The notes under the pieces were generated by a model, which saw nothing but the letters and a program-made list of their open reading frames with translations, searched no databases and was not told the DNA's origin. Shown piece by piece: positions 13,439-22,817 of a stretch of DNA of 64,000 bases (position 1 is its first letter; each line of letters begins with the position of its first letter). The stretch is from the NCBI GenBank assembly GCA_964007475.1, contig OZ023274.1:186001-250000 (forward strand). The letters are read 5' to 3'. The DNA is from Hybos culiciformis (lineage: Eukaryota; Arthropoda; Insecta; Diptera; Hybotidae). A program made the translations under genes and the position numbers.

Positions 13439-14650
13439 ATTGATTTACGATGAATTGCTCTTACGATGAAATGATTTACGATGAATTGCTCTTACGATGA
13501 ATTGCTTTACGATGAACTGCTTACGATGAATTGCTTTACGACGAATTGTTTACGACGAATTGTCCGTATATCCATTTTAAAGCTTCTAACATAAACTTAA
13601 TTGAAGAAAATCTATTTACTTTCAAAATTAAACGCATTCCTCTATTCTGCAGTTTTTGAAGTCTTTCTATCATACTATTATTGCACATATAAAGAATAGA
13701 TGAACAATATTCTAGATGTGGTTTAATTAACACATTGTATATCCTCACCGCATTATTAAAGCTTAATCTATTTCTTATTTTGGAAAAAAAATATATCTTT
13801 TTTGCTACTTTTTTACAAACATAACTAATATGATTTTTAAAGCTTAGTTTATTATCAATAAATACTCCTAGATATTTTAATTCCTGAACACATTCTATAA
13901 TTTCATTATCCACTTTAATGTGCACCCTATCTATTTTATCATTTATAATCATACATTTACTTTTATTTATATTTAATTTTAATTTATTCATTTTAAACCA
14001 GTCCTCCAAGGTTGCCAAATCGAGTTTAATCTTTCTCAAGCATTCATCAATTGTATCTTCAACCACAAACAAAAGTGCATCATCCGCAAAAAGTACCAAT
14101 TTGGCAAACTTAACCGCCTTTTCCATATCATTGATATAAAGTAAAAAAAGTAGAACCCCCAAAATTGAACCTTGTGGAACTCCCAGCAAAACGTCTATAG
14201 CATCAGATAAGATTCCATTCACTTTTGTCCTCTGTTTCCGATTGATCAAGTAAGACTTGAACCATTGTAATTCAATGCCATTAATGCCATAGCTTTTCAA
14301 TTTTTCCAGTAGAATGTTGCGATCAATTGTTTCAAAAGCTCTTTTCAAGTCTACACTCTAGAAAGTTTTTGATGTAAAATTACCACGATTATCGATGGTA
14401 ATAAATTGCCATCGATAATCGTGGTAAATTTACTCTGCATGTGTAACACAAAATATTTACACATTTTGGTGTAACGTAAAATTACTCTAGAAAAGAATAA
14501 TTTTACATCAAAGTTAACGCGAAATTAACGCAAAATTACTTCCAATAGAGAAAATTTTAACATAAAGTCGTAATATTAAACAAAAAATTACGTCAAAAGG
14601 TTGTAATTTAAATTTACACCAAAAAGACGTAAAAAATTTTTAAATTTTAA

Positions 14651-14710
14651 TACCGTGGCTGAGTGGTAGCGTTGGCTAAGGACGCAGGTTCGAATCCCGA
14701 AGACGGCATA
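14651..14710 (+). pseudogene. tRNA-like module (left copy)
   Basis: It contains TGGCTGAGTGG (A-box consensus TRGCNNAGYGG) and GGTTCGAATCC (a perfect B box), only about 26 nt apart, followed by CCGAAGACGGCATA. T-runs that could terminate Pol III follow within 30 nt. The anticodon region is shortened relative to the right copy, so it is not a functional tRNA. Confidence 0.75.
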
Positions 14711-14960
14711 AGAAAAATTAAATAAAAATTTTTTTGGATTTCTTTTTTTTTTTCCTTTTTTTGAATTTTTTTATTATTATTTTTTTTTTGAATTTTTATT
14801 TTTTTTGAATTTTTTTTTTTTTGAATTTTTATTTTTTTTGAATTTTTTTTTGAATTTTTTTTTTTTTTGAATTTTTTATATTATTATTTTCTTTTCTAAT
14901 TTCTTCTTCTAATTTGTTCTTCTAATTTCTTCTTCTAATTTCTTCATATTGAATTTTTCT

Positions 14961-15034
14961 TATGCCGGTCTTCGGGATTCGAACCTGCGTCCTTAGCATT
15001 GCAATCAGCCAACACTACCACTCAGCCACGGTAT
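14961..15034 (-). pseudogene. tRNA-like module (right copy, inverted)
   Basis: Minus-strand sequence with A box TGGCTGAGTGG, B box GGTTCGAATCC and total length of about 74 nt, close to a real tRNA. ATACCG at the 5' end pairs with CGGCAT at the 3' end with one mismatch. The T-arm stem pairs poorly, so it is tRNA-derived rather than a confirmed tRNA gene. It is inverted relative to 14651-14710. Confidence 0.75.
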
Positions 15035-15159
15035 TCAAATTTAAAAACCATATAAAATAGAAAATATAAATTTGGTATACACATTTTCTGTGTGGTGTGT
15101 TGGCTATTTCTAATATGCTTACAACTTACAACTCTGATGTACTTTTTTAAATCCCAGAG

Positions 15160-15610
15160 TTTAAATTTACACCTGCAGTGTACACATTAATCTACAGAGT
15201 TTAACTTTACACTGGAGGGTCTACACATTAAACCATAGAATGTAAGTTTACAGCATAGAGTACAACAGTATTAAACCACACAGTTTAAGTTTACACTAGA
15301 GAGTTTTCATTATTGAACCACACGTGTAAATTTAAACTAAGAGTGTAGAATGTTAAGCAACAAAGCGTATGCTTACAAAACGGCGTGGATATTTTTAAAC
15401 CATATAATGTAAATTTATATCAGAGCACATATTATTAAGCCACAGGATGTAAGTTAACAACAGGGAGTTCAGATAATTAAACCAAGGAGTGTAATCTTAC
15501 ACCAAGGAGCTTATATTTTTAAGTCAAAAATTTTAAGTTTAAACCAAGCAGTGCATATTTTTAAGCCAACAAGGGTAAATTTATACAAAAAGAGTAAATT
15601 TTTAAACAAC
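15160..15610. repeat. Degenerate tandem repeat of about 60 bp
   Basis: Successive units share the pattern TAAACCACAGAGTGTAAGTT followed by TACAC and a short spacer, diverged from each other. The array lies inside the TA-flanked TIR element. Confidence 0.6.
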
Positions 15611-16877
15611 GACGAATAAATTTACCCTTATTTTTAATGTAAAAAATACACAACTTGTACAATTTTACTATTTTTTGTGATATTTATTTTTTTTACGCCT
15701 TTATCAGTTGAATCTTAAATAACGAGGGTAATATTACATCAATAATTACCATTATAATCGACGTAAAATTACGACCAAAACTATCGATTTTCTAGAGTGT
15801 AGGAATATTGCAATTATCACCTTTCCATCATGAGTAGCCACCTTCCAATTTGTTATAACTAAATTTATTAATGACTCACAGCTATGTTCTTTTCTAAACC
15901 CAGATTGGTAATTGTACAACAAATTATTTTTTTCCAAATATTTCGTTAACTGGTTGTTCACTAATTTTTCAAAAATCTTGGCCTCCGTCAGAATCATATT
16001 AACCGGTCTAAACTTACTTAATAACTTTGTGTTTTTAATTTTTTCAACGGGAATTACAACACTTTCCTTCCAGCAATCTGGAAAAATTCCTGATCTTAAA
16101 GAATTATTTAATATTGATATAAAATTTTCTCCAATTAAATCAATAGAGTCTAGAATCATTTTTACATTAATTAAATTCAAGTCTTTTTTATTATTCATTA
16201 ATTTAAGTATGTTTTTTAAGTCACTTACATTAACCTCAATAAATTTAAAAGAACATTCAATATTTTCAATTCTAATATTATATGGCACATTACGAATACT
16301 TTCGTAAATTTCATCAAAACTTTTTATGAAATATTCATTAAATTTATTAGCCAATATTAGACTGTCATATATTTTTTCGTTATTAAAGATTATTTCTTTA
16401 ATTTCACTTCTGTTTTCATTTAATACATACACCCAGAAAAAAAATGCTAGTTAAATTAACAATTTTTAACTGTTAAACAAAAATTGTTGATGTTAAAGAG
16501 AAATTTTTTAAATTAAACTAATAAGTATTTGATCTAAGTAAAGATGCTTCTTATTTTAACATTTGATTTTGTTATTTTAAAATGTTTCAAACAGTTATTT
16601 AGTAAAAGCTGAAAATTGTGATTTTAACAACATTAATTGTTATTTTAAATATGTTTCTTTCGAAAGAAATAAAATTTTACTATTCTCTCTTTTAAATTAA
16701 AAACTCTTCTGTTATTATAACAATTACACATTCAATTGTTGATATGACAATAAAAGCTTTTGAAATAATGTTTTTGTTGTTATTTAAAAATGGTACATAT
16801 AACAATAAAAATTGTCAAAGTAAATACGGCATTGTTAAAAAAAAAGTTTTGGTTGATTTAAAAAGCTACACTTTTAA

Positions 16878-16970
16878 AATAAATATTTATCTTGTTAAAT
16901 TAAAGAACTCCGCTCTTAACGAGACAAGTTAAGAGCGGAGTTCTTTAATTTAACAAGATAAATATTTATT
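16878..16970. repeat. Perfect palindrome, 43-bp arms and 7-nt loop
   Basis: The left arm 16878-16920 and right arm 16928-16970 are exact reverse complements, containing AAAGAACTCCGCTCTTAAC, with loop GAGACAA. In RNA or single-stranded DNA it would form a very stable hairpin. It lies inside the CACCCAG element. Confidence 0.95.
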
Positions 16971-17055
16971 ATGTTTATATTACCGAATTTATATTTTCTA
17001 TTTAATACATTGTTGTATATTACTGACATAGGTCAGTGGAAGACTCTACATCACA

Positions 17056-17111
17056 TTGAACACAGCGGTTAAGCAACGTCTCGTAGTGATAGTACTTAGA
17101 TGGGTGACCAA
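17056..17111 (+). pseudogene. 5S rRNA-derived segment with internal control region
   Basis: GGTTAAGCAACGTC and AGTACTTAGATGGGTGACC closely match the central and 3' part of animal 5S rRNA (A-box and C-box of the type I Pol III promoter). The spacing between the two is near normal. The 5' third and the 3' terminal stem of 5S rRNA are missing, and an A-rich tract follows immediately. It is a relic or captured promoter rather than a working 5S gene. Confidence 0.8.
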
Positions 17112-17637
17112 TAAAAAAAAACAATAAAAAAACAAAAAAAGACGAAAAAAGCGAAAAACAAAACAAAAAAAAAAACAAAAACAAACCAAGAAATTTAAAA
17201 AAAAAAACAAAAAAAAAATTTAAAAAAACAAAAAAAAAAACAAAAAAAAAGAACCAAAAAAAAACCAAAAAAAAAACCAAAAAAAAAACCAAAAAAAAGG
17301 CGAAAAAAAACAAAAAAAGGCGAAAAAAAACAAAAACAAACCAAAAAAATAAAAAAACAAAAAACTATTTTAAAATAATTATTTCGAATAGTTAATTTAA
17401 CAGTTTGGCACCGTAACAATATATTTTTTTCTCAACTGCTAAAATTGTTATAATAACAACTTAACATTTTAAATATAACAATTTTATGTTAATTTTAACA
17501 ATGTAATATGTCTTTTGAATTAACAATTTTTGCAATTTTAATTTAACTATAAACCCTTTTGCGCAAAATCTATAAAGATTTTTTGTTAATTTTACCTATA
17601 AAATCTTTTAATTTAACAATTTTTTTTTCTGGGTGTA

Positions 17638-18720
17638 GCATTTTATATTTTGCCACATTTTTACCTGATCTCTACAATTTTCAATTTTATTTCTAATAAG
17701 TTTATTTTTTTCTAGTTTTACTTTGTTTTTGTAATTATTTCTTAGTTTTTTATATTTTAGCCATTCAGAATTATTACTATTATTCCATGAGGCAATTTTG
17801 TTTTGCCTATTTTTTTCTTTTCTTAGTATATTAAGTTCATTAGTATACCAATTATTTTTATTTATATTAACACTTTTTTCTACAGTAAGTTTATTTGCTA
17901 TTTTTTTTAAACTAGAACTAAATCTAGAAGCCTTCTGATTACATTCACTAAAATAAACTGTCAATATATCACTTCTACACATTAATGATCTAAATTTTAA
18001 TCTATCGTATTTTAAATATTTAATAACTTTTATTACATCAGCACACTTATTATTTTCTATTTTAATTTCAATTTTTATAGTTTCATGATCACTGATCTTT
18101 AAATTTTTATCTATTTCGGCTTTAATATTTCTGTATTTATTTGTAATCACAAAGTCAATTAATGTTTTTGAGTTTATTGTTATTCTTGTAAAATCACTTA
18201 CTATTTGTTTAAAAGCATTGTCTTCAATTATTTCTTTAATTTTACTTTTTTGAACACTATTATGTAACCAATTAATATTGAAGTCACCCATAACTATAAC
18301 TTGTTCATTATATTCAATAAGTTCTTCAAATAATCGTTCCATTTGGCCAAAGAATTCAGAATTAGCACTTAAACCTCTTGGTGATCTGTAAAGTCCACAT
18401 AGGTAAAAAGTAATATTATTTCTTTCAACTTTCACTGTTAACCACCATAATTCTTTTCTTAAACTTAGAGTTTTTACTACACTATATGTCCATTTTTTCC
18501 TAATATAAAAAACAACGCCTCCAGTATGTCTTGATTGACTGTCTATCCTCACTAAGTTGTAATTATCTAGTTGTATTAAAGAATTCTCATCCTCCTCTTT
18601 TAAGTGCGTTTCAAGCATATAAAATCAATATCTTTGTTCTCAAATAGTACGCCTTCCAAATCTTCAAAATTATTATATAATCCTTGTATGTTCAAATATA
18701 TCATATTCACATTTTTATTT
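17638..18720 (-). pseudogene. LINE APE-type endonuclease domain (ORF2 N-terminus)
   Basis: Minus-strand frame starts near MIYLNIQGLYNNFEDLEG (about 18703). After one frameshift near 18617 it continues with HTGGVVFYIRK, LCGLYRSPRG, IVMGDFNINW, LIDFVIT and ISDHETIKIEI, the conserved blocks of apurinic-type endonucleases of non-LTR retrotransposons, including the catalytic DFN and SDH motifs. This domain nicks the target DNA before reverse transcription. It runs on through RDQVKMWQNIKCY into the RT, interrupted by the CACCCAG element. Mostly intact apart from the frameshift. Confidence 0.85.
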
Positions 18721-18746
18721 TTCAATTCTTTGCCATTAACTGGTTG

Positions 18747-19451
18747 CTAAAAAAATTTTTTCTTTTCAATTGCTAATTTTCGCTTATATACACTACATAC
18801 ATCAGTATCAAAAGCACTATGATCTACACATATATCAATCTTTGTTTCATTTCTAATCTTCAAGCAATTACAGCATTTATATTCCGATGTTTTACAAGCA
18901 TGGTTTTCTAACCGTTCCTCCGCACAATAAGCGCAGATCACTTTTTCATTGCATTCCGATGATTTATGTCCATAACCCAGACACTTTCCACACCGCCTAA
19001 TAAACAAACCATCATACACATTACATTTGTCCCATTCAACATTCACCGTTCCAGCATTCATAATAGTATTGTATGTTTCAGTATTAACCTCAATTACTGC
19101 TATATATGGCTTATATTTCTTTTTGGTTTTAAAAACAGCTTTAACTTCTATATTACTATCTTTCAAAAACTCATTTTGCAACCTTAGCGCGTTAATTATC
19201 TCTGAATCATTCAATTTTTCAGAAATACTTACTATTTTTATTCTTAGATTACGTTCACCCGTAATTTAAATTTTATAATTTTCTTTCAATTTTTCTTCAG
19301 CCAATTTTTTAAGCTTATCAACTGATTCAACATTATCACAACTCACTATTATCAGATCTTTGTTTTCTAAATGACTTTTAATCTTTTGGACATCATCAAA
19401 TTCGTGTGAAAAATTCGAAATAAAATTATTATATTTTTTCCCGGGTGACAA
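18747..19451 (-). pseudogene. LINE ORF1 (gag-like, zinc knuckles)
   Basis: A single minus-strand frame interrupted by one stop (19266-19268). It encodes a probable N-terminal fragment, then Cys/His clusters CGKCLGYGHKSSEC, CAYCAEERLENHAC and CCNCLKIRNETKIDIC, zinc-knuckle types found in ORF1 of I/jockey-group LINEs, where they bind the element RNA. It ends a few codons before ORF2. The 5' end of the element is not clear upstream of 19451. Confidence 0.8.
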
Positions 19452-19940
19452 TTTTCTTTAAACTAATAGTATTTTTACCGCGAAAATATATATATATTTT
19501 ATTTATTTTATATAGAATAACACTGTTTTTAATTTGGTTTCATCTTGGACGCAAAATATAAAGTTTATTATGTTTTTTATAATTATTTATGGCGAGGATA
19601 AAATTATGATTAAAGCCAAATATATATTTTCCTAAAATGAACTTAATTTAAAAATTAGTTCTGTAAAGGTCTAAAAAGTAGTAGTTATTTATTAATTTAT
19701 TTGTAAATTAATTTTCATACAATGTAAACATTTAAAATAAGTATTTTAACAGTTAATGCTTGATTGAAAACTTAACGTATATTAACTTAACATATATATA
19801 ATTATATCAAATAGGTCAAATAGAATTTCGATAATTTAATTTTGGTTCATACAAAAAAACTTTTTTTTGAGAATTTAAAAAAAACTGACGTATATATATT
19901 GTCTGGTCAGTTCATACATATTAACGATATTTGTAGTTTT
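19452..19940. other. AT-rich intergenic sequence before the gap
   Basis: No gene or repeat boundary recognised. Confidence 0.5.
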
Positions 19941-20140
19941 NNNNNNNNNNNNNNNNNNNNNNNNNNNNNNNNNNNNNNNNNNNNNNNNNNNNNNNNNNNN
20001 NNNNNNNNNNNNNNNNNNNNNNNNNNNNNNNNNNNNNNNNNNNNNNNNNNNNNNNNNNNNNNNNNNNNNNNNNNNNNNNNNNNNNNNNNNNNNNNNNNNN
20101 NNNNNNNNNNNNNNNNNNNNNNNNNNNNNNNNNNNNNNNN
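19941..20140. other. Assembly gap (200 N)
   Basis: Exactly 200 unknown bases, a conventional scaffold-gap size, so the true distance is unknown. The missing first exon of the zinc-finger gene could lie here or upstream. Confidence 0.98.
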
Positions 20141-20816
20141 CAGTAAGAAAAAAACAAATCAACGAAGATATTTTCGACGTAGTTCACGCGCATATATGGG
20201 ACATAAAAAAGACACATTATATGAAACTGTTTCAAGCGTATTATACTCAAACACGTAAATTGTATTTCGCCCGCGTAAAAGTTTAAAAACAAATCTTTTA
20301 TATTTTTACACGATAAATATTTAAGAAATGCAATTGTTTTCTTTTTTTCTCAACTGAACGGCGGCCGCACGTCTAGCATAACGGGCAAGATACTCCAATT
20401 GTGATTTTATTTTTTACGTCACGTTGCGTCGTTTCGTAAACTCGCGTGAACTACTTCGACAATGTCTCTAGCATAAAAGTAACCAGAAAAGAAATTCTTT
20501 TTTCGTAAATGTGTTGGCCTTGACTAAGCAAAATATGAAAAATAAATATCTGAAATTCAGTGCATATAGAAATTCCAAAATTCGGTGACGGTTGATCTGA
20601 AATTGACACACAATTCTAAACCTTAATTATATAAATGTCGAATAAGTTGTGAAAATTCAAATTCCTAAATATCGAATTCTATTAACTCCTCTAGCTTCCG
20701 AATTTCAGAGCCTTTTATCAAATCAACTTAATGTTATAGTTACTATAATTATTAGAGAAATTTTATTATTTTATTTTTGTATCATTTTTATTTATGTTCT
20801 TAATTTTAAAAATTAG
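20141..20816. other. Region upstream of the zinc-finger gene
   Basis: No exon recognised. 20350-20480 is less AT-rich and CpG-containing (GAACGGCGGCCGCACG, CGTCACGTTGCGTCG), which could be promoter or 5' UTR sequence of the downstream gene. This is inference only. Confidence 0.35.
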
Positions 20817-22817
20817 AATTAACAATTAATCTTGTTAAAAAACAACATCTGTTTGAAAAACGATCAAAAACAACAAATCAAAGTTTATTACTACAAGAGC
20901 ATTTAGAATCCATTTTGCATCCAACTGCTGATCAAAATAATGAGATTTCATCAAGTTCTCTAACAAATTTATCAGCAGCAATCAAATTACAACAAGAAGA
21001 ATATTTATTACAATGTAAAATTTGTAAAAATAACAAGACAACATCATTAACACTTTATTTAAAGCATATGCGAGAGAAACATCAAATTGAAGATACAAAA
21101 CCGTTTATATGTAATTCATGTAAAATGAAATTTGCTTCAAAACAAGGCATGATAAGACATATTGAAATAATTCATCAAAATAATAATACTGGAAAAAAAT
21201 TTCTATGCTTGAATTGTCCAAAAAAATTCTATACAAATTTTCAGCTTAAAAGTCATTTTCGTGCAAATCATTCGAAGAATCAAGAAAAAGAAAAACCATT
21301 CAAATGTCCTCAATGTGCAAAAACATTTTCACAATCATCTGGATTAAAGACACATCAGCAGACAATTCATTTTGGGGAGAGACCATTTTGTTGCCCCATC
21401 TGCAAAAAGTTATTTACTCAAGCAAGTAATGAAAAATTTATTTTAGTAATTTTTAAGTCAATTTTATTTTCAGAAAGGACACGTTAAGGAACATCTTTTA
21501 ATTCATTCGAATGAGAAAAATCATGTTTGTAATATCTGTAATCATTCATTTCGAGTAAAAGGTATTAAATTTCGAATACTCGTATAGAAAAACATTTTTA
21601 TAAGAGTTTTTGGATTTATCATTAATTAAATTGTTAATTGATAAAATATTTTAGTGTGTTTTTTCAAAATTTTGTTTTAGGAAACCTGACAGCTCATATG
21701 TTAATTCATTGTGAAAAGAAGCCATTTAGTTGTGGCCATTGTAATAAAGGTGTGAAAACTTATTTAATATTCATATTCACAAAAAAAAATGTACTATTCA
21801 TATTCTACAACTATTTCATGACAAATTCAGATTCACTGAATGGTCTCTAAAAATTAATTTTATTGGGGTTAAATTAAAATAAGTTTTAGACATGATAAAT
21901 ATATTTCAAGTTCTAGAACTATTCTATTTTGAACCAATTTGGAGATTTAAAAGAAAGTTATTTCAAACTTTATTTTAAATAATCTTTTACAATGTTAACT
22001 ACCAACTTCAGAATAAATATTAATCCTGTAGCTCCATAGTGAAACGCGAAAGGCCCCAGCTAGCATAGTCATAGGTGAAGTTGCAAAAATGAGGTTTTAC
22101 TCCCTGAAACCCAGCTAAGCCACACGGGAGCAGGGACCTGGAAAGGCCTCAGCTACCGTAGCCATAGGTTAAATTGCTAAAAATTCTTAATACTTCTAAT
22201 TTGTTTTTTTTTGTGCTTTTTTCGATAGATTTTGCTCCAACAACTTTTTTTAAGAAAGTTCTCACAACTCTCCTGTATTAAAAAAATCGACTTTTGGTTA
22301 GATTTCGTTTATCGTTCCTTTAAATTAGGTAAAAAGGTACAATATAAAAAAAAGGATTTAAAAGCGATGTACTTGAAGATTTTTAGTTTTTTTTTAATTT
22401 GTTAAATTTTATTTTGAAAAAAAGAATTAAGGTTTTCGGATTAACCGTTATCGAGAAAATTGCAAAAAACCGATTTTTGAAAAAAGTTGAGTTACATTTG
22501 CGGCCACTAGATGAAGATGGCATTTGCGGGTATAACCTATAACGACATATATATTCTGAGTCCACGTATTCTAAAATACCGTTAGGTGATGACGTCATGC
22601 CCATATCTTACGCCTTTTCGGAAGTATCCCCTTTGTTTTAATCGGACAACATTATAATAATGTTTTTAAATAAAATATAATTTTTTTATCCCAATCTTAA
22701 GGATTCATTCAAAGAAGTAAATTGAGAGCACATGTGAATAAATATCATGAATCGGAGTTCAGTGAGGATGATGAAGATAATATTGAAGATAATTCATATA
22801 GTACATGTAATAAATAA
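20817..22817 (+). CDS. C2H2 zinc-finger protein (seven fingers), 5' exon missing
   Basis: Four exons were read: about 20817-21425, 21474-21561, 21681-21749 and 22702-22817, with GT-AG introns of 48, 119 and 952 bp and phases that agree. The first exon has no in-frame ATG before the first finger, so at least one 5' exon is missing, possibly in the gap. Seven C2H2 fingers are visible: LQCKICKNN, FICNSCKMKF, FLCLNCPKKF, FKCPQCAKTF, FCCPICKKLF, HVCNICNHSF and FSCGHCNKGF, the last three split by introns. The C-terminus is acidic (SEFSEDDEDN) and stops at 22817. It is probably a nuclear DNA-binding protein, but no specific orthologue or target is recognised. Confidence 0.85.
21750..22701. other. 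Long last intron of the zinc-finger gene
   Basis: The 952-bp intron holds a non-AT-rich block at 22030-22190 with two diverged direct copies of a segment like AAAGGCCCCAGCTAGCATAG followed by CATAGGT. Its origin is not recognised; it is probably an old repeat. Confidence 0.5.

Larger units (their letters stand above)
12533..13565. mobile_element. MULE-related fold-back element with AATTCATCGTAAA arms
   Basis: The left arm (about 12535-12670) and right arm (about 13213-13560) are tandem arrays of the 14-16-bp motif AATTCATCGTAAATC in opposite orientation. The centre (about 12790-13150), read on the minus strand, encodes TNNHMEGCHRGFTELV, HENHPSIWKFFENLK and QGRNELIYVQ. These resemble the C-terminal part of MULE (Mutator-like) transposases. 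The transposase is a fragment with frame breaks. The element disrupts the C-terminal region of the LINE reverse transcriptase, and no clean target duplication was found. Fold-back elements of Drosophila are known to belong to the MULE superfamily, so the link is plausible. Confidence 0.75.
14354..15799. mobile_element. TA-flanked TIR element carrying two inverted tRNA-like modules
   Basis: The terminal inverted repeats are CACTCTAGAAA and TTTCTAGAGTG, flanked by TA at 14352-14353 and 15800-15801. Excising the element plus one TA restores the LINE reading frame, so the boundaries are firm. Next to the left end is a perfect hairpin (TACCACGATTATCGATGG). The interior holds degenerate GTAAAATTAC words, two tRNA-like modules facing each other (14651-14710 and 14961-15034) around a T-rich spacer of GAATTTTTTTT units, and a degenerate tandem repeat of about 60 bp at 15160-15610. 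It has no coding capacity: a non-autonomous element of the TA-targeting group. Confidence 0.9.
13566..16427 (-). pseudogene. LINE reverse transcriptase, split by an insertion
   Basis: The part at 15802-16427 encodes the RT N-terminus (IFPDCWKESVVIPVEKI, SKFRPVNMILTEAKIFEKLV, YQSGFRKEHSCESLI, GKVIIAIF). After a 1446-bp insertion, 13566-14351 continues with LDLKRAFETIDR, GVPQGSILGVLLFLL, the catalytic FADDALLF, LNINKSKCMI and LKYLGVFIDNKLSFKNHI. The N-terminal side joins the endonuclease domain across a second insertion at 16430-17635. The C-terminus is cut at EALKW by the fold-back element. Outside the insertions the frame is largely intact, so the LINE was relatively young when hit. Confidence 0.9.
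16430..17635. mobile_element. TA-flanked TIR element (CACCCAG ends) carrying a 5S-rRNA-like module
   Basis: Left end CACCCAGAAAAAAAATG and right end TTTTTTTTCTGGGTG, flanked by TA at 16428-16429 and 17636-17637. Removing the element plus one TA rejoins the LINE endonuclease and RT frames (IKCY to VLNENRSE). The arms are rich in AACAATTTTAAC words. It contains a perfect palindrome (16878-16970), a 5S-rRNA-derived stretch (17056-17111) and an A-rich block with AAAAAAAAC units (17112-17360). It has no transposase and is non-autonomous. Confidence 0.9.
12411..19451 (-). mobile_element. Composite LINE with three nested DNA-element insertions
   Basis: One minus-strand non-LTR retrotransposon can be followed from ORF1 (19451) through endonuclease (to 17638) and reverse transcriptase (16427 to about 13566) to a poly-A end, seen as a T-run at 12411-12425. 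It is split by three insertions at 12533-13565, 14354-15799 and 16430-17635. Removing the two TA-flanked insertions rejoins the LINE frame at both junctions, which proves that they arrived later. The third sits at the RT C-terminus and appears associated with loss of the remaining RT codons. The zinc-knuckle ORF1 plus APE endonuclease plus RT order fits the I/jockey group. Confidence 0.85.

Noticed and set aside
14961..15034. A functional tRNA gene
   Set aside because: A and B boxes are present but the T-arm stem and part of the acceptor stem do not pair, and the sister copy lacks the anticodon region.
17056..17111. A functional 5S rRNA gene
   Set aside because: Only the internal control region is preserved; both terminal stem strands are missing.
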